Assembly: GCA_001508155.1 (NCBI GenBank) | Contig: LGFI01000007.1 | Location: 1 to 64,000, forward strand | Direction: 5' to 3' | Source of the DNA: Acetothermia bacterium 64_32 | Lineage (GTDB): Bacteria > Bipolaricaulota > Bipolaricaulia > Bipolaricaulales > Bipolaricaulaceae | Length of the DNA stretch: 64,000 nt | Shown: piece by piece, positions 26,207-34,245 of the stretch | How positions within the stretch are numbered: the stretch's first letter is position 1 | Layout of the letters: each line of letters opens with the position of its first letter | Position numbers and translations under genes: made by a program | Notes under the pieces: generated by a model | What the model was told of the DNA's origin: nothing | What the model saw: the letters and a program-made list of their open reading frames with translations, nothing else | Database searches by the model: none

Positions 26207-28021
26207 CTAGTGCCTGGGAGGAGTCGAGGAAAAAGTCTGCGCCAAGAAGTTGAGGATGGCCTCCAGGGCCTGGCGGGCCTGGGGCGTGTCCAGCCTGTTG
26301 TGGAAGCCGTGGCCGGCCCCGGGGACGATGAGGAGGACTGCCTCAACCCCGGCTTGCCGCAGGGCATCGGCCATCTCAACCGATTGCGAAAAGGGGACGA
26401 GCTGGTCATCCCGGCCGTGGATGAGGAGGAAGGAGGGGTCGTCGGGGCTCACCCAGGTGATGGGGGAGGCCTCCCGCCATAGCTCCGGCGCCTCCGCGGC
26501 CGATGCCCCCAGGAAACCCTCCACCGCTTCCTCACCCGTGGAGCCTACGGCATCGAGGAGGTCCATGGGGCCAAAGAGGGCGATCACCGCCTGTACCCGG
26601 GAGGAGATGGTGGGATCACCGCAGTCCCCAATCCCCTCCGGGGCCGTCCCCAGGAGGGCCACCAAGTGCCCCCCGGCGGAGGAGCCCAGGGCGGCGATCC
26701 GGGAGGGATCAATCCGCAAGTCCGCAGCGTGCTCCCGGATCCACTTGACCGCGCACCTCAGGTCCTCCAGGGCAGCAGGGTAGTGGAACTGGGGAGCCAG
26801 CCGGTAGTTCACCGAGAAGGCGGCGAAACCCTCCCGGGCGAGGATCCGGCCGTAGGCGGCGAAGGAGCGCTTGTCTCCCCCGTGCCAGCCGCCCCCGTGG
26901 ACCAGGAGCACCGCCGGGTGCGACCCGGACGTCCTGGGGAGGTAGATGTCAAGCGTCAGGGAGACCCCATCCACCGTGCGGTAAACCACGTCCCGGAACT
27001 CCTGGACCCCTCCTGTGCGGCTCTCCGAGCCGTCTTGGGTGGGCTCCTCGGGGAAGAGGCTCTCGATGAGCTCCCGCTGCTCGGCAGGGATGTAGATGGT
27101 GGGTCTGCTGCCGTATTCATTGGTCCATATCTCCGCGATCTCCGGGAGGGTGGCCCAGCGGACGAGCCCCTCCTCGGCGAGCTCCGCCACCGGCCTCAGG
27201 ACCTCCTCTGCGAACCGTTCCACAAAATCATCCTTCACCAGGAGTCCCTGGGGGACGAAGATGCTCACGGTGTACATCCCTTCCGGATCAAGCTCCCCCT
27301 TTTGGGCGAGCTCCACCAGCTCAAAGAGCCCCCCGGCCTGCATGGTGGTGCGGCGCCAGGAGCCGACGTAGAGGAGGGGGCTTTCGGGGTCGTGGGTGAT
27401 GAAACGGTAGCGGTCCCTGGGCCGCCAGACCCCGGAGGCCAATAGGTCCGGCCCCTTGTGGCCGGCAGTCCCGGCACCCCAGAGGATCCTACCGGTCCAC
27501 GTCGCCCCGGGGAACATCCGGCCTTGGACGGGTTCCCGAAACTTCTCCCACCCCTGGGGGTTGTCCGGGGGCCACCAGAGGAAGCCACCCACCACCTGGG
27601 ACGGCTCCACCCCCAGCCTCCGGATGAGCTCCGCCACATCGGCGTAGTTGTAGCTCCGCTCGTGGGAGTGGGGGTCGATGGAGACACCGAGGTCACGCAG
27701 GTACCGGACCACGTTCTTCCCGCCAGTGTTGGCGACAACCTCGCCCACATCGTACATGGCGGCCGCGGCGAGGAAACACCACTCCGACTGCCAGTCGAAG
27801 CCCGCTTCGTAGCGGTGAAGGAGCCTTGCGAACTCCACCAGGGCATCACGCCACCTGAGGTAGGTCTCTTTATCCTCGGTGAAGTCCGGGTTTGTGGGCG
27901 GATCCTCGTTGTGCATCACCACGGTGACATAGATCGGGAAAGGTTTTGTCGTCCCCCCGGCCAGTTCGAATGGCAAGATCCCGAAGACCAGGATGAGAAG
28001 CACGGGTATAAAAGACCGCAT
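26207..28021 (-). CDS. Secreted fusion: polysaccharide-deacetylase-like domain plus alpha/beta-hydrolase esterase
   Basis: A 604-residue exported protein. A signal peptide (1-23, [20 protein letters not shown]) is followed by a domain of about 310 residues with [11 protein letters not shown], an early metal-type region, [14 protein letters not shown] (HxH-like) and the late strand [11 protein letters not shown], resembling NodB-type deacetylase or related TIM-barrel folds. Residues of about 330-604 are a BD-FAE/hormone-sensitive-lipase-type esterase: HGGGWHGGD oxyanion motif, nucleophile in GSSAGGH, Asp in [10 protein letters not shown] and His in GAGHGFHN. The ATG at 28021 follows GGGGAGG. 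A role in deacetylating or de-esterifying polysaccharide is inferred; the first domain is less certain. Confidence 0.8.
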   Translation of the reverse strand: MRSFIPVLLILVFGILPFELAGGTTKPFPIYVTVVMHNEDPPTNPDFTEDKETYLRWRDALVEFARLLHRYEAGFDWQSEWCFLAAAAMYDVGEVVANTGGKNVVRYLRDLGVSIDPHSHERSYNYADVAELIRRLGVEPSQVVGGFLWWPPDNPQGWEKFREPVQGRMFPGATWTGRILWGAGTAGHKGPDLLASGVWRPRDRYRFITHDPESPLLYVGSWRRTTMQAGGLFELVELAQKGELDPEGMYTVSIFVPQGLLVKDDFVERFAEEVLRPVAELAEEGLVRWATLPEIAEIWTNEYGSRPTIYIPAEQRELIESLFPEEPTQDGSESRTGGVQEFRDVVYRTVDGVSLTLDIYLPRTSGSHPAVLLVHGGGWHGGDKRSFAAYGRILAREGFAAFSVNYRLAPQFHYPAALEDLRCAVKWIREHAADLRIDPSRIAALGSSAGGHLVALLGTAPEGIGDCGDPTISSRVQAVIALFGPMDLLDAVGSTGEEAVEGFLGASAAEAPELWREASPITWVSPDDPSFLLIHGRDDQLVPFSQSVEMADALRQAGVEAVLLIVPGAGHGFHNRLDTPQARQALEAILNFLAQTFSSTPPRH

Positions 28022-28048
28022 CGTGCCTCCCCTGCCCAAGGCCCCTTT

Positions 28049-28627
28049 TCAGCCGTGCTGGTAATTGGTGAGAACCATCTCGAACTCCACCTCCCAAGCC
28101 TCGCCGGCTTGGCGCTCCTGTCGCACCCACACTGGGTAGGGGACCCTTGGGTCTGGGGCTAAGGCCAAAACGGTGCGCTCCCCCGGCTGATCCGGGGCTG
28201 TGATCGTCCCTTTTACCGCCTGAACCCCAGCAATTTCTATAGTTTCCTCCGTGACGTAGGTTGCGCCGCCGGGAAGGACATAGGTTTTGTGGGGCTCAAC
28301 CGCAAGGCCGTACATCATGGAGATCATCATGTACGGGGCGATCCACCAGCCACTCGCAAGCCACAGGGTGGGGCTCCACATAAAAAACAAAGGCACGTCG
28401 GAGGCCAGCTCCTCCAGGGAAGCGGGGCCGAGGGCCTCGGTGCGCACAAGATACGTCCCATCCCCTTGGGGGGTGAGCTCGATGGCATACGTAAACTCCT
28501 TTTGCTCTGAAGTTATCCGGTACTCCATTAGCAAGTGGCCGCCGGGATACGAACTGATGCCCGATTGTCCAAAAGCCATGACCCCTACAATCAACCCCAA
28601 GACCAGTCCTGCAATAATTTGTCTCAT
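28049..28627 (-). CDS. Secreted hypothetical protein
   Basis: A 192-residue protein with a signal peptide (IIAGLVLGLIVGVMAFGQS) and a mature beta-rich domain with a hydrophobic patch (PLFFMWSPTLWLASGWWIAPYMMISMMYG) that could be a membrane-associated hairpin. No family is recognised. The ATG follows AAAGGAGGTG, an ideal ribosome site. It precedes the deacetylase/esterase gene by 27 bp and is probably cotranscribed with it. A TACAAT box (reverse of 28645-28650) is a possible -10. Confidence 0.7.
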   Translation of the reverse strand: MRQIIAGLVLGLIVGVMAFGQSGISSYPGGHLLMEYRITSEQKEFTYAIELTPQGDGTYLVRTEALGPASLEELASDVPLFFMWSPTLWLASGWWIAPYMMISMMYGLAVEPHKTYVLPGGATYVTEETIEIAGVQAVKGTITAPDQPGERTVLALAPDPRVPYPVWVRQERQAGEAWEVEFEMVLTNYQHG

Positions 28628-28732
28628 ATCACACCTCCTTTCAAGGATTGTAGTCTACTAGGAAAAATCAGGCTAGGCAAAACGTAAGTTTGGGGGTTGA
28701 ACGTTGAACAGAGGATAGACCTAGTGGAGGAA

Positions 28733-29254
28733 CTAGTTTTGGGCGAGCTTGAGGAGGCCTCCTTCTTGGTAGATCTCCAGGGCCACTTTGGACATGGGCT
28801 TGGCCCGGGCGACCAGCCCCCCGTCCGGCCCGGTGATCTCCCCGGTCTCCAGGTTCACGGTGACCTCGGGGAGCCCCACCAGGGCCTCAACGGGCATTTC
28901 CGGAAGCTCAAGGAGCGGAAGGCCTGAGTTTATGGCGTTGCGCTTGTAGATGGCACCGAAGGATTTTCCCACGATGGCGGCGACCCCCAGGGCCAGGAAG
29001 CAGTTCACCGCGTGCTGGCGGGATGAGCCAGCCCCGAAGTTCTCCCCTACAAACAGGATGTCCCCGGGCCGGCCTTTCTCCGGAAAATCCTCCCAACCTG
29101 CTAGGTTACCAAAGGCGTACTTTGCCATCTCCTTAGGGTCGGTCACCGCTAGGTGCGCGTTGTGATAGATCTGATCTGTGTCGATGTTGTCGATCAGCTG
29201 CCCCTTTTCATCCACGATCAACCACGGCCTTCCGGTGAGCACCGTCTGTTTCAT
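28733..29254 (-). CDS. Aconitase-superfamily small subunit (LeuD-type), copy 1
   Basis: The swivelling small subunit of a two-subunit hydro-lyase of the isopropylmalate isomerase/homoaconitase/aconitase type. The 173-residue protein has DNIDTDQIYHNAHLAVTD, GDILFVGENFGAGSSRQHA (substrate-binding GSSR) and SFGAIYKRNAINSGLPLLE. The specificity loop after DTD reads IYHNAHLAVT, quite unlike the GRYTYARM of the second small subunit at 32785-33279. It overlaps the MNT gene by 4 bp and shares the operon with one large subunit and an isocitrate/isopropylmalate-type dehydrogenase. The substrate cannot be decided here. Confidence 0.88.
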   Translation of the reverse strand: MKQTVLTGRPWLIVDEKGQLIDNIDTDQIYHNAHLAVTDPKEMAKYAFGNLAGWEDFPEKGRPGDILFVGENFGAGSSRQHAVNCFLALGVAAIVGKSFGAIYKRNAINSGLPLLELPEMPVEALVGLPEVTVNLETGEITGPDGGLVARAKPMSKVALEIYQEGGLLKLAQN

Positions 29255-29610
29255 CTCCCCTCCTTGCCCTCGTAAACCACGATTCCGCCCTCCTCCATCC
29301 GAAGGCCCCCCTTGCCCAGCCGCCGGTATTCCTCCTCTGTGTAAACGTGCGGCTCGAGGCCCGGGATGGCCAGCGCCTTTCGCACCAGGATGTAGGCATC
29401 CTCCCGCGGCGGGCCCGAGTAAACCACCAATAGGTCGACGTCGCTGCCCACCGTGTAATCGCCCCTGGCGTAGGAGCCGAACAGCACCGCCTTTCTCAGG
29501 GGCAGCTTCTTGGCAAGGCCGGGAAGCCCTTCCCTTAATAGCCGGATCACTTCCTCACGGCTCAGACGAGGATAGAAGACCTTCACAGAACTCGATGATC
29601 TTCTGGGCAT
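29251..29610 (-). CDS. MNT-domain nucleotidyltransferase (antitoxin of HEPN/MNT pair)
   Basis: A 119-residue minimal nucleotidyltransferase with GSYARGDYTVGSDVDL, the GSx10DxD catalytic motif. In HEPN/MNT modules such proteins inactivate the HEPN toxin by adenylylation (MntA type) or binding. It overlaps the HEPN gene by 56 bp and the small-subunit gene by 4 bp. The start is uncertain: ATG 29610 lies in the HEPN gene, and a GTG at 29586 is equally possible. Confidence 0.82.
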   Translation of the reverse strand: MPRRSSSSVKVFYPRLSREEVIRLLREGLPGLAKKLPLRKAVLFGSYARGDYTVGSDVDLLVVYSGPPREDAYILVRKALAIPGLEPHVYTEEEYRRLGKGGLRMEEGGIVVYEGKEGR

Positions 29611-29953
29611 GGGAGATCAACCTCTCCGCCTCGGTCCTAGTATAACGTGCCCTGGGGGCACCAGAAGGGTGGGCGTTGGGGTAGCGAGTGGGAATGTAAG
29701 CCTTGTCCAGTTCCAATGCGTAGTCGATTAGGTCTTCTGGAACGTCGTATTTGCGCTTCAGCTCCAGGAGTAGATCTGCCACTGAATGACCCCATGCCTC
29801 AGCCCCCAACCGCTGGAACACTGCTTTGACTGCTTTCTCGGCGGCTTGCTGGGAGGAGAAGCATGCCCACTCGTAAAATTCGGCACCCAGATCGTTCCTA
29901 GCGTGGGCCAGATCGCGCTTGGCCTGGTCCAGCCAATCCTTACTTCGTTCCAT
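29555..29953 (-). CDS. HEPN-domain protein (toxin of HEPN/MNT pair)
   Basis: A 132-residue all-helical HEPN protein (PF05168-like): WLDQAKRDLAHARND, WACFSSQQAAEKAVKAVFQ, GHSVADLLLEL and AYIPTRYPNA are typical. The strict RX4HXY RNase motif of HepT is not seen, so it may be a binding-type or weakly nucleolytic HEPN. The ATG at 29953 overlaps the large-subunit stop (TAATG), making it translationally coupled to a metabolic gene. The following MNT gene overlaps its end. Confidence 0.82.
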   Translation of the reverse strand: MERSKDWLDQAKRDLAHARNDLGAEFYEWACFSSQQAAEKAVKAVFQRLGAEAWGHSVADLLLELKRKYDVPEDLIDYALELDKAYIPTRYPNAHPSGAPRARYTRTEAERLISHAQKIIEFCEGLLSSSEP

Positions 29954-31203
29954 TAAAGCCTCTCCGGGGAGGTGATCTTCCCGAACAGGGCGGAGGCGGC
30001 GGCGGTGGCCGGGGAGCAAAGATAAGTGGGGCCTTTGCCCTGCTTTCCCGGGAAGTTGCGGTTGCCGGTGGAGAGCTGCACCTCGCCCTCGCCGGTCATC
30101 CCGATCTGGCCCTGGGCACAGCCGGCACAAGAGGGGTGGGTGATGATCGCCCCCGCGTCATATAGGACCTCCAGCCACCCTTCCTTGAGGAGCCTTCCCC
30201 AGACCCGCCGGGTGGCCGGGGCCACCTTGAGCATCACCTCCCGGGCCACCTTCTTGCCCTTGAGGATCTCTGCTACAAGCCGGATGTCCTCGTAGCGGCC
30301 GTTGGTGCAGGAGCCGACGAACACGGACTGAACCGGCTCCCCCTCCAGATCCGCAACGTCGTGGACGTTGTCCGGCTGCGGGGGAGCGGCGATCTTGGGC
30401 CGCAGCCCTAAGACATCCAATTCCGCTGAGTCCACATAATCCGCGTCCGGATCCGGGGTGGGGTAGGAGAGGTCGTCCCGGCCAGAGGCCTCCCGGGCCA
30501 GCGCTAACACCTCCTCCGAGGGAGGCAAAAACGAGATGATCGCCCCCATCTCGGTGGCCATGGAGCAGAGGGTGATTCGGCCGGCCAGGTCCAGGGCCTC
30601 AACTTGTTCCCCCACGATCTCCACCGCCCTCCCCAGCGCCCCTCGGGCGCCCAGCTTTCCCACGAGCGCCAGGGTTAGGTCTTTGGCCGTGGTGGGGAAC
30701 TCGTAGCGGCCTTTGATCACCACCCGCATCGTGGGGGGCACCTCAAACCAGGTACGGCCGGTGCGGAACACAAAGGCGATGTCCACGTCCCCCATCCCCT
30801 GGCCGAACGCCCCCACCGCCCCCAAGATGTTCATGTGGGAGTCGGTGCCCACCACCGTGGCCCCGGGAACTGCCAGGCCCTCCTCGATCAGGACATGCGA
30901 GCCGATTCCAGAATTCACATCGTAGACCCTGATCCCCTGCTCCCGGGCGAAAAGGCGGCAGATCTGCTGGTTCTGGGCGTAGGCGATGGTGTTGGCCGGG
31001 GCATTGCAGTCGAAGGTGAAGAAGGTCTTTTGGGGATCGGCCACCTTGGCCCCGGGGAACGCCTCCCGAAAACGCCTGACCACGTTGGCCCCGGCGAAAT
31101 CCCGAGCAGTTCTCACGTCTATCTCAAGCCAGATCACCTTTCCTGGCGCCACCTCATCCTGGGAGTGGGCGGAAAAGATCTTCTCGATCACCGTCTTTCC
31201 CAC
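29953..31203 (-). CDS. leuC: Aconitase-superfamily large subunit (LeuC/HacA-type)
   Basis: A 416-residue 4Fe-4S hydro-lyase large subunit of the short archaeal/thermophile type. Cluster ligands appear in VFVGSCTNGRYEDIR and HPSCAGCAQG (CxxC); VIGTDSH-type GTDSHMNILGAVGAFGQGMGD is the substrate region. Isopropylmalate, homoaconitate and citrate isomerases share these marks, so the symbol is provisional. The gene sits between a RelE-type pair and a HEPN/MNT pair, with two different small subunits at the ends of the operon that could each pair with it. Confidence 0.85.
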   Translation of the reverse strand: MGKTVIEKIFSAHSQDEVAPGKVIWLEIDVRTARDFAGANVVRRFREAFPGAKVADPQKTFFTFDCNAPANTIAYAQNQQICRLFAREQGIRVYDVNSGIGSHVLIEEGLAVPGATVVGTDSHMNILGAVGAFGQGMGDVDIAFVFRTGRTWFEVPPTMRVVIKGRYEFPTTAKDLTLALVGKLGARGALGRAVEIVGEQVEALDLAGRITLCSMATEMGAIISFLPPSEEVLALAREASGRDDLSYPTPDPDADYVDSAELDVLGLRPKIAAPPQPDNVHDVADLEGEPVQSVFVGSCTNGRYEDIRLVAEILKGKKVAREVMLKVAPATRRVWGRLLKEGWLEVLYDAGAIITHPSCAGCAQGQIGMTGEGEVQLSTGNRNFPGKQGKGPTYLCSPATAAASALFGKITSPERL

Positions 31204-31219
31204 GATAATCTACCCTCCC

Positions 31220-31477
31220 TCATCGATATGCCTCCCGCCGATGGCGGATCCGGTAGATAGTGATGATGTGATTCTCGTCATCCACCTCGAAAAGGATCCG
31301 GTAATCTCTCACCCGTAATCGCCAGCCCGCCCTCCCCAGCTTTTTCACTCCTGCCCCTCTGCCCTCCCCGGCCAGTTTGTCTATCGCCCTGCCTACTGCC
31401 CGTTTTGCGTCCTGGGGCAGGCTTTTCCATTCCTTCAGGGCCCTCGGGGTCAAAAGCACCCGGTAGCCTGCTGACAT
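31220..31477 (-). CDS. RelE/ParE-type toxin
   Basis: An 85-residue protein with the RelE fold pattern: YRVLLTPRALKEWKSLPQDAKRAV at the N-terminus, then GRAGWRLRVRDYRILFEVDDEN and IYRIRHRREAYR, where the conserved Arg and Tyr of the mRNA interferase C-terminus lie. The ATG overlaps the antitoxin stop by 4 bp (ATGA). It lies 16 bp before the large-subunit gene, inside the metabolic operon. Confidence 0.88.
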   Translation of the reverse strand: MSAGYRVLLTPRALKEWKSLPQDAKRAVGRAIDKLAGEGRGAGVKKLGRAGWRLRVRDYRILFEVDDENHIITIYRIRHRREAYR

Positions 31478-31656
31478 CAGCTGCCTTCAATGTCCAGGTC
31501 TCTGCGGGCCTCCTCCCACGGGATGCGACGACCGTTGTCCTCCTTCTTTGCAGCCAGGAGGGCTAAGATGTCCTCTATGTCCTCAGCCAGCTCTTCCAAT
31601 ACCTCCCGAGGAGCATTTTCTATCAATCTGTAAATCTTCTCTTTTAAAGTTTCCAT
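31477..31656 (-). CDS. RelE-associated antitoxin (59 aa)
   Basis: A small gene encoding METLKEKIYRLIENAPREVL and continuing to ...WEEARRDLDIEGS (59 residues), an acidic helical protein with the ELAEDIEDI core seen in antitoxins partnered with RelE-like toxins. GGAGGTGA lies three nt before the ATG. Its TGA overlaps the toxin ATG, and only 3 bp separate its ATG from the end of the dehydrogenase gene, so the ribosome site is within that 3' end. Confidence 0.8.
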   Translation of the reverse strand: METLKEKIYRLIENAPREVLEELAEDIEDILALLAAKKEDNGRRIPWEEARRDLDIEGS

Positions 31657-31659
31657 ATT

Positions 31660-32784
31660 TCACCTCCCGGCCTTCTCGGCGATGGCCTCGGCCATTTGAA
31701 GGGTGGAGGCATCCCCTCCCATGTCGTAGGTGCGCACCTTCCCCTCGGCCAGCACCTGGGCCACAGCCTCTTGGATCCGCTTGGCTTTTTCCGTCTCCCC
31801 CAGCCAGTCCAGCATCATCTTGGCCGCCAAAATCGCCGCGGTGGGGTTAACCCGGTACTTTCCGGCATACTTGGGGGCCGAGCCGTGGGTGGGCTCGAAA
31901 ACCGCGTAGTCCTCCCCGATGTTCCCCGCCGAGGCGAACCCCAGCCCCCCCACGAGCTGCGCCGCCAGGTCCGAGATGATGTCCCCGAACATGTTGGAGG
32001 AGACCAAGACCCCGTAGTCCTGGGGGTTCTTCACAAGCCACATGCACATGGCATCCACATTAGTCTCCCAGAGGTCGATCCCGGGATAATCCCTGGCCAC
32101 CTCACGGGCGATCCTGACCATCATCCCGCTCGTCTCCCGGATGACGTTGGGTTTTTCCACCACGGTGACCGTGGGGTAGCCATGCTTTTTGGCGTACTCG
32201 AAGGCAGCCCGCACGATCCTCTCACAGCCCCGCCTCGTGAAGATGCGACAGGAGATGGCAAGCTCGTCGGCCGGGACATCGGAAAAGCGCTGCATCTTGG
32301 GCGAATGGGCGGAAAGGGCCTCCCTCACCTCGTCCGGCACCGGATGGAACTCCACCCCGGAATAGAGCCCCTCGGTGTTCTCCCGGAACACTACAAGATC
32401 TATATCCTCCCGAAAGTTTAAGGGATTTCCGGGGAAGGCCCGGCAGGGGCGGACGTTGGCGTAAAGGTCGAAGAGCTGGCGGATGGCCACGATGGGGGAA
32501 AAGTAGGTGTAGCCCTTCCCCCGGAGCTCGGGGGAAAGTTCCTTTTCGGCTTCGTCCTTGGGCTTTGAGGTGATGGCCCCAAAGAGGCAGGCGTCAGTAT
32601 TTTTCAGGATCTGGATGGTGCGCTCGGGAAGAGGGTTCCCCTCCTTCCGCCAGAACTCCCAACCCACGTCCCCCTCTACGTACTCAGCGGCAAAGCCCAC
32701 CGCATCGAGCACCATTCGCGCCGCCTGGAGCACCTCAGGCCCCACCCCGTCCCCTGGCAGATAAGCGATCCTGTACTTGGCCAT
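31660..32784 (-). CDS. Isocitrate/isopropylmalate dehydrogenase family enzyme
   Basis: A 374-residue NAD(P)-dependent beta-decarboxylating dehydrogenase. Family marks: IAYLPGDGVGPEV at the N-terminus, LYANVRPCRAFPG, VVFRENTEGLYSGVEF (Ser/Tyr substrate loop), the KPNV segment, NMFGDIISDLAAQLVGGLGFASAGNIG and FEPTHGSAPKYAGK. The phrase ENTEGLYSGVE is more like NAD-isocitrate or homoisocitrate dehydrogenases than LeuB, but specificity is not certain. It starts immediately after the small-subunit stop (TAGATG). Confidence 0.88.
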   Translation of the reverse strand: MAKYRIAYLPGDGVGPEVLQAARMVLDAVGFAAEYVEGDVGWEFWRKEGNPLPERTIQILKNTDACLFGAITSKPKDEAEKELSPELRGKGYTYFSPIVAIRQLFDLYANVRPCRAFPGNPLNFREDIDLVVFRENTEGLYSGVEFHPVPDEVREALSAHSPKMQRFSDVPADELAISCRIFTRRGCERIVRAAFEYAKKHGYPTVTVVEKPNVIRETSGMMVRIAREVARDYPGIDLWETNVDAMCMWLVKNPQDYGVLVSSNMFGDIISDLAAQLVGGLGFASAGNIGEDYAVFEPTHGSAPKYAGKYRVNPTAAILAAKMMLDWLGETEKAKRIQEAVAQVLAEGKVRTYDMGGDASTLQMAEAIAEKAGR

Positions 32785-33279
32785 CTAAGCCTCCCTAGAA
32801 AGAGCCTTTTTAAGGTGGGGTATGAGTCCCCCGTCCTCCAGTATCGCAAGCACCGTCTTCGGCAAAGGTGGGAACTCGTATTCCACGTCCTTGTGGATGA
32901 GGACGCCTCGCCTAAGGTCGATTGTCACTTCGTCCCCGGCCTCGATGGCGTCCACCGCCTGGGGGATCTCCAGGGCCGGAAGGCCGCTGTTGATGGCGTT
33001 CCTGAAGAAGATGCGGGCGAAGGACTTGGCCACGATCGCCCCCACCCCACAGGCCACAAGGCAGGTGGCCGCCTGTTCCCGGGAGGAGCCGCAGCCGAAG
33101 TTCCTCCCGGCCACGATCACGTCCCCGGGCCGGACCTCCTTGGCGAAGCTCGGGTCCAAATCTTCCAGGGCGTGTTTTGCCATCTCCTCGGGCTCCATGC
33201 GGGCGTAGGTGTAGCGGCCGGGGAAGATGACGTCGGTGTTCACGTCGTCCCCGTACTTCCAGGCTCTCCCTCTTATCAT
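32785..33279 (-). CDS. leuD: Aconitase-superfamily small subunit (LeuD-type), copy 2
   Basis: A 164-residue small subunit with GRAWKYGDDVNTDVIFPGRYTYARM (shown as separate motifs: DDVNTDVIFPG and GRYTYARM), GDVIVAGRNFGCGSSREQA and SFARIFFRNAINSGLPALE. Its loop GRYTYARM is near the YLRT/YLRM type of isopropylmalate/homoaconitate enzymes. ATG 33279 follows GGAGG. It is the first gene of the operon, directly upstream of the dehydrogenase, and is the more canonical LeuD of the two. Confidence 0.9.
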   Translation of the reverse strand: MIRGRAWKYGDDVNTDVIFPGRYTYARMEPEEMAKHALEDLDPSFAKEVRPGDVIVAGRNFGCGSSREQAATCLVACGVGAIVAKSFARIFFRNAINSGLPALEIPQAVDAIEAGDEVTIDLRRGVLIHKDVEYEFPPLPKTVLAILEDGGLIPHLKKALSREA

Positions 33280-33298
33280 CGCTCCCTCCTCACGGAGG

Positions 33299-33327
33299 AT
33301 GGTACCAGGAACACACCTTTCGCCCAA
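33299..33327 (-). promoter_or_regulatory. Promoter of the aconitase/dehydrogenase operon
   Basis: TTGGGC (33327-33322), 17-bp spacer, TACCAT (33304-33299), about 20 nt before the first gene's ATG. The -35 box overlaps the T-tract of the upstream terminator. Confidence 0.6.
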
Positions 33328-33354
33328 AAAGATGGCGGCCCTTTTCAGGCCGCC
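33326..33354 (-). terminator. Intrinsic terminator of the leftward secreted-protein gene
   Basis: GGCGGCC, a seven-base loop and GGCCGCC, then ATC and a T5 tract reading leftward, 26 bp after the stop of the 33381-34187 gene. Confidence 0.8.
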
Positions 33355-33380
33355 ACAAGATGCCGCAAATATGCAACCGG

Positions 33381-34187
33381 CTAGCCTTTCTTTCCGCCTT
33401 TACCGTGGCCTTCGTCCTCCTCGTCTTCGGGCTTACCGCGGCCAGGTGGCGGTCCGTGCGTGTTACCACCAGCACCGGCATTTCCATGGCTGTTAGAGCC
33501 GAGCGCCGCCTGCTCTTCGTTCTGCTCCTCGTTTTGGCCGTGTCCCAGGGCTTGTCCCGGAGGCACTCCTGCGGAGATCTGGTCCTTCAAGTGCTCCACG
33601 GCGGCTAGGAGTTCCTCCCCGCTTGCCCCCCTGAGGGATCTAACCGTGTGGATTACCTGACCCGGAGGGACTCCTGAGGAAACGGCGTCCTCGATTTCCG
33701 CTAGGAGTTCCGGGGCGAACTCACCCGCCCCCTTGCCTCTGAGGAGGGCTGTCGCCAAAGCGGGAAGTGAATTTCCTGGACCCATCTCGGAGGCGAGCGG
33801 GCCAAGCTCACCGGACTCGGCCATCTCCGAGAGTTTCGCCAGGACTTCGTCGTATGGGGTTTCCTCCGCGGCGAGCGCGATCAGGGCCAGCTCCAAGGCG
33901 CGCACTGCGAACCCTACTGCATCTTCGCTTGTGAGCTCCGTCCATCCCACGGCCTTGAAAAGCTCTAGGGCCTCGTCAGGGGTGATGGCCTTTTGATCCA
34001 CCGCCATGGCGAGGAAGGCGGACAGCACTTGGGCATGCTTTGCCGACACATAAGGGTTTTCTTGAACCAGCGAGAGCACTGTTTCCAGCGTCTCCGACGG
34101 CGTTTGGGCCCCTTGGGCTAAAAGGGAGCAAGGAAGCGTGAGAAACAAAGCCACCCCCCAAGTCAAGACTCCAAGCCTGTTCTTCAA
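33381..34187 (-). CDS. Secreted helical protein with low-complexity Gly/His/Glu tail
   Basis: A 268-residue exported protein: signal peptide to about residue 26 (SLLAQGAQ), a helical body, two copies of an S(S/A)GVPPGQ motif (near 169 and 212) separated by a helix, and a disordered tail (about 220-268) rich in Gly, Asn, His, Glu and Lys (NAGAGGNTHGPPPGRGKP). It is not recognised. The start is TTG 34187 after AAGGAGGTG. The tail composition suggests metal or polyelectrolyte binding, or flexibility; no function is claimed. Confidence 0.75.
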   Translation of the reverse strand: MKNRLGVLTWGVALFLTLPCSLLAQGAQTPSETLETVLSLVQENPYVSAKHAQVLSAFLAMAVDQKAITPDEALELFKAVGWTELTSEDAVGFAVRALELALIALAAEETPYDEVLAKLSEMAESGELGPLASEMGPGNSLPALATALLRGKGAGEFAPELLAEIEDAVSSGVPPGQVIHTVRSLRGASGEELLAAVEHLKDQISAGVPPGQALGHGQNEEQNEEQAALGSNSHGNAGAGGNTHGPPPGRGKPEDEEDEGHGKGGKKG

Positions 34188-34210
34188 CAGTGCACCTCCT
34201 TGATGTTTTA

Positions 34211-34239
34211 TTGTGCCGCAAAGCGGATGGGCCTAGACT
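34211..34239 (+). promoter_or_regulatory. Promoter of the hemolysin III gene
   Basis: TTGTGC (34211-34216), 17-bp spacer, TAGACT (34234-34239). The -10 ends 6 nt before the GTG start, so the message is probably leaderless. The -35 is identical to that of rplU. Confidence 0.7.
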
Positions 34240-34245
34240 TCTTGG

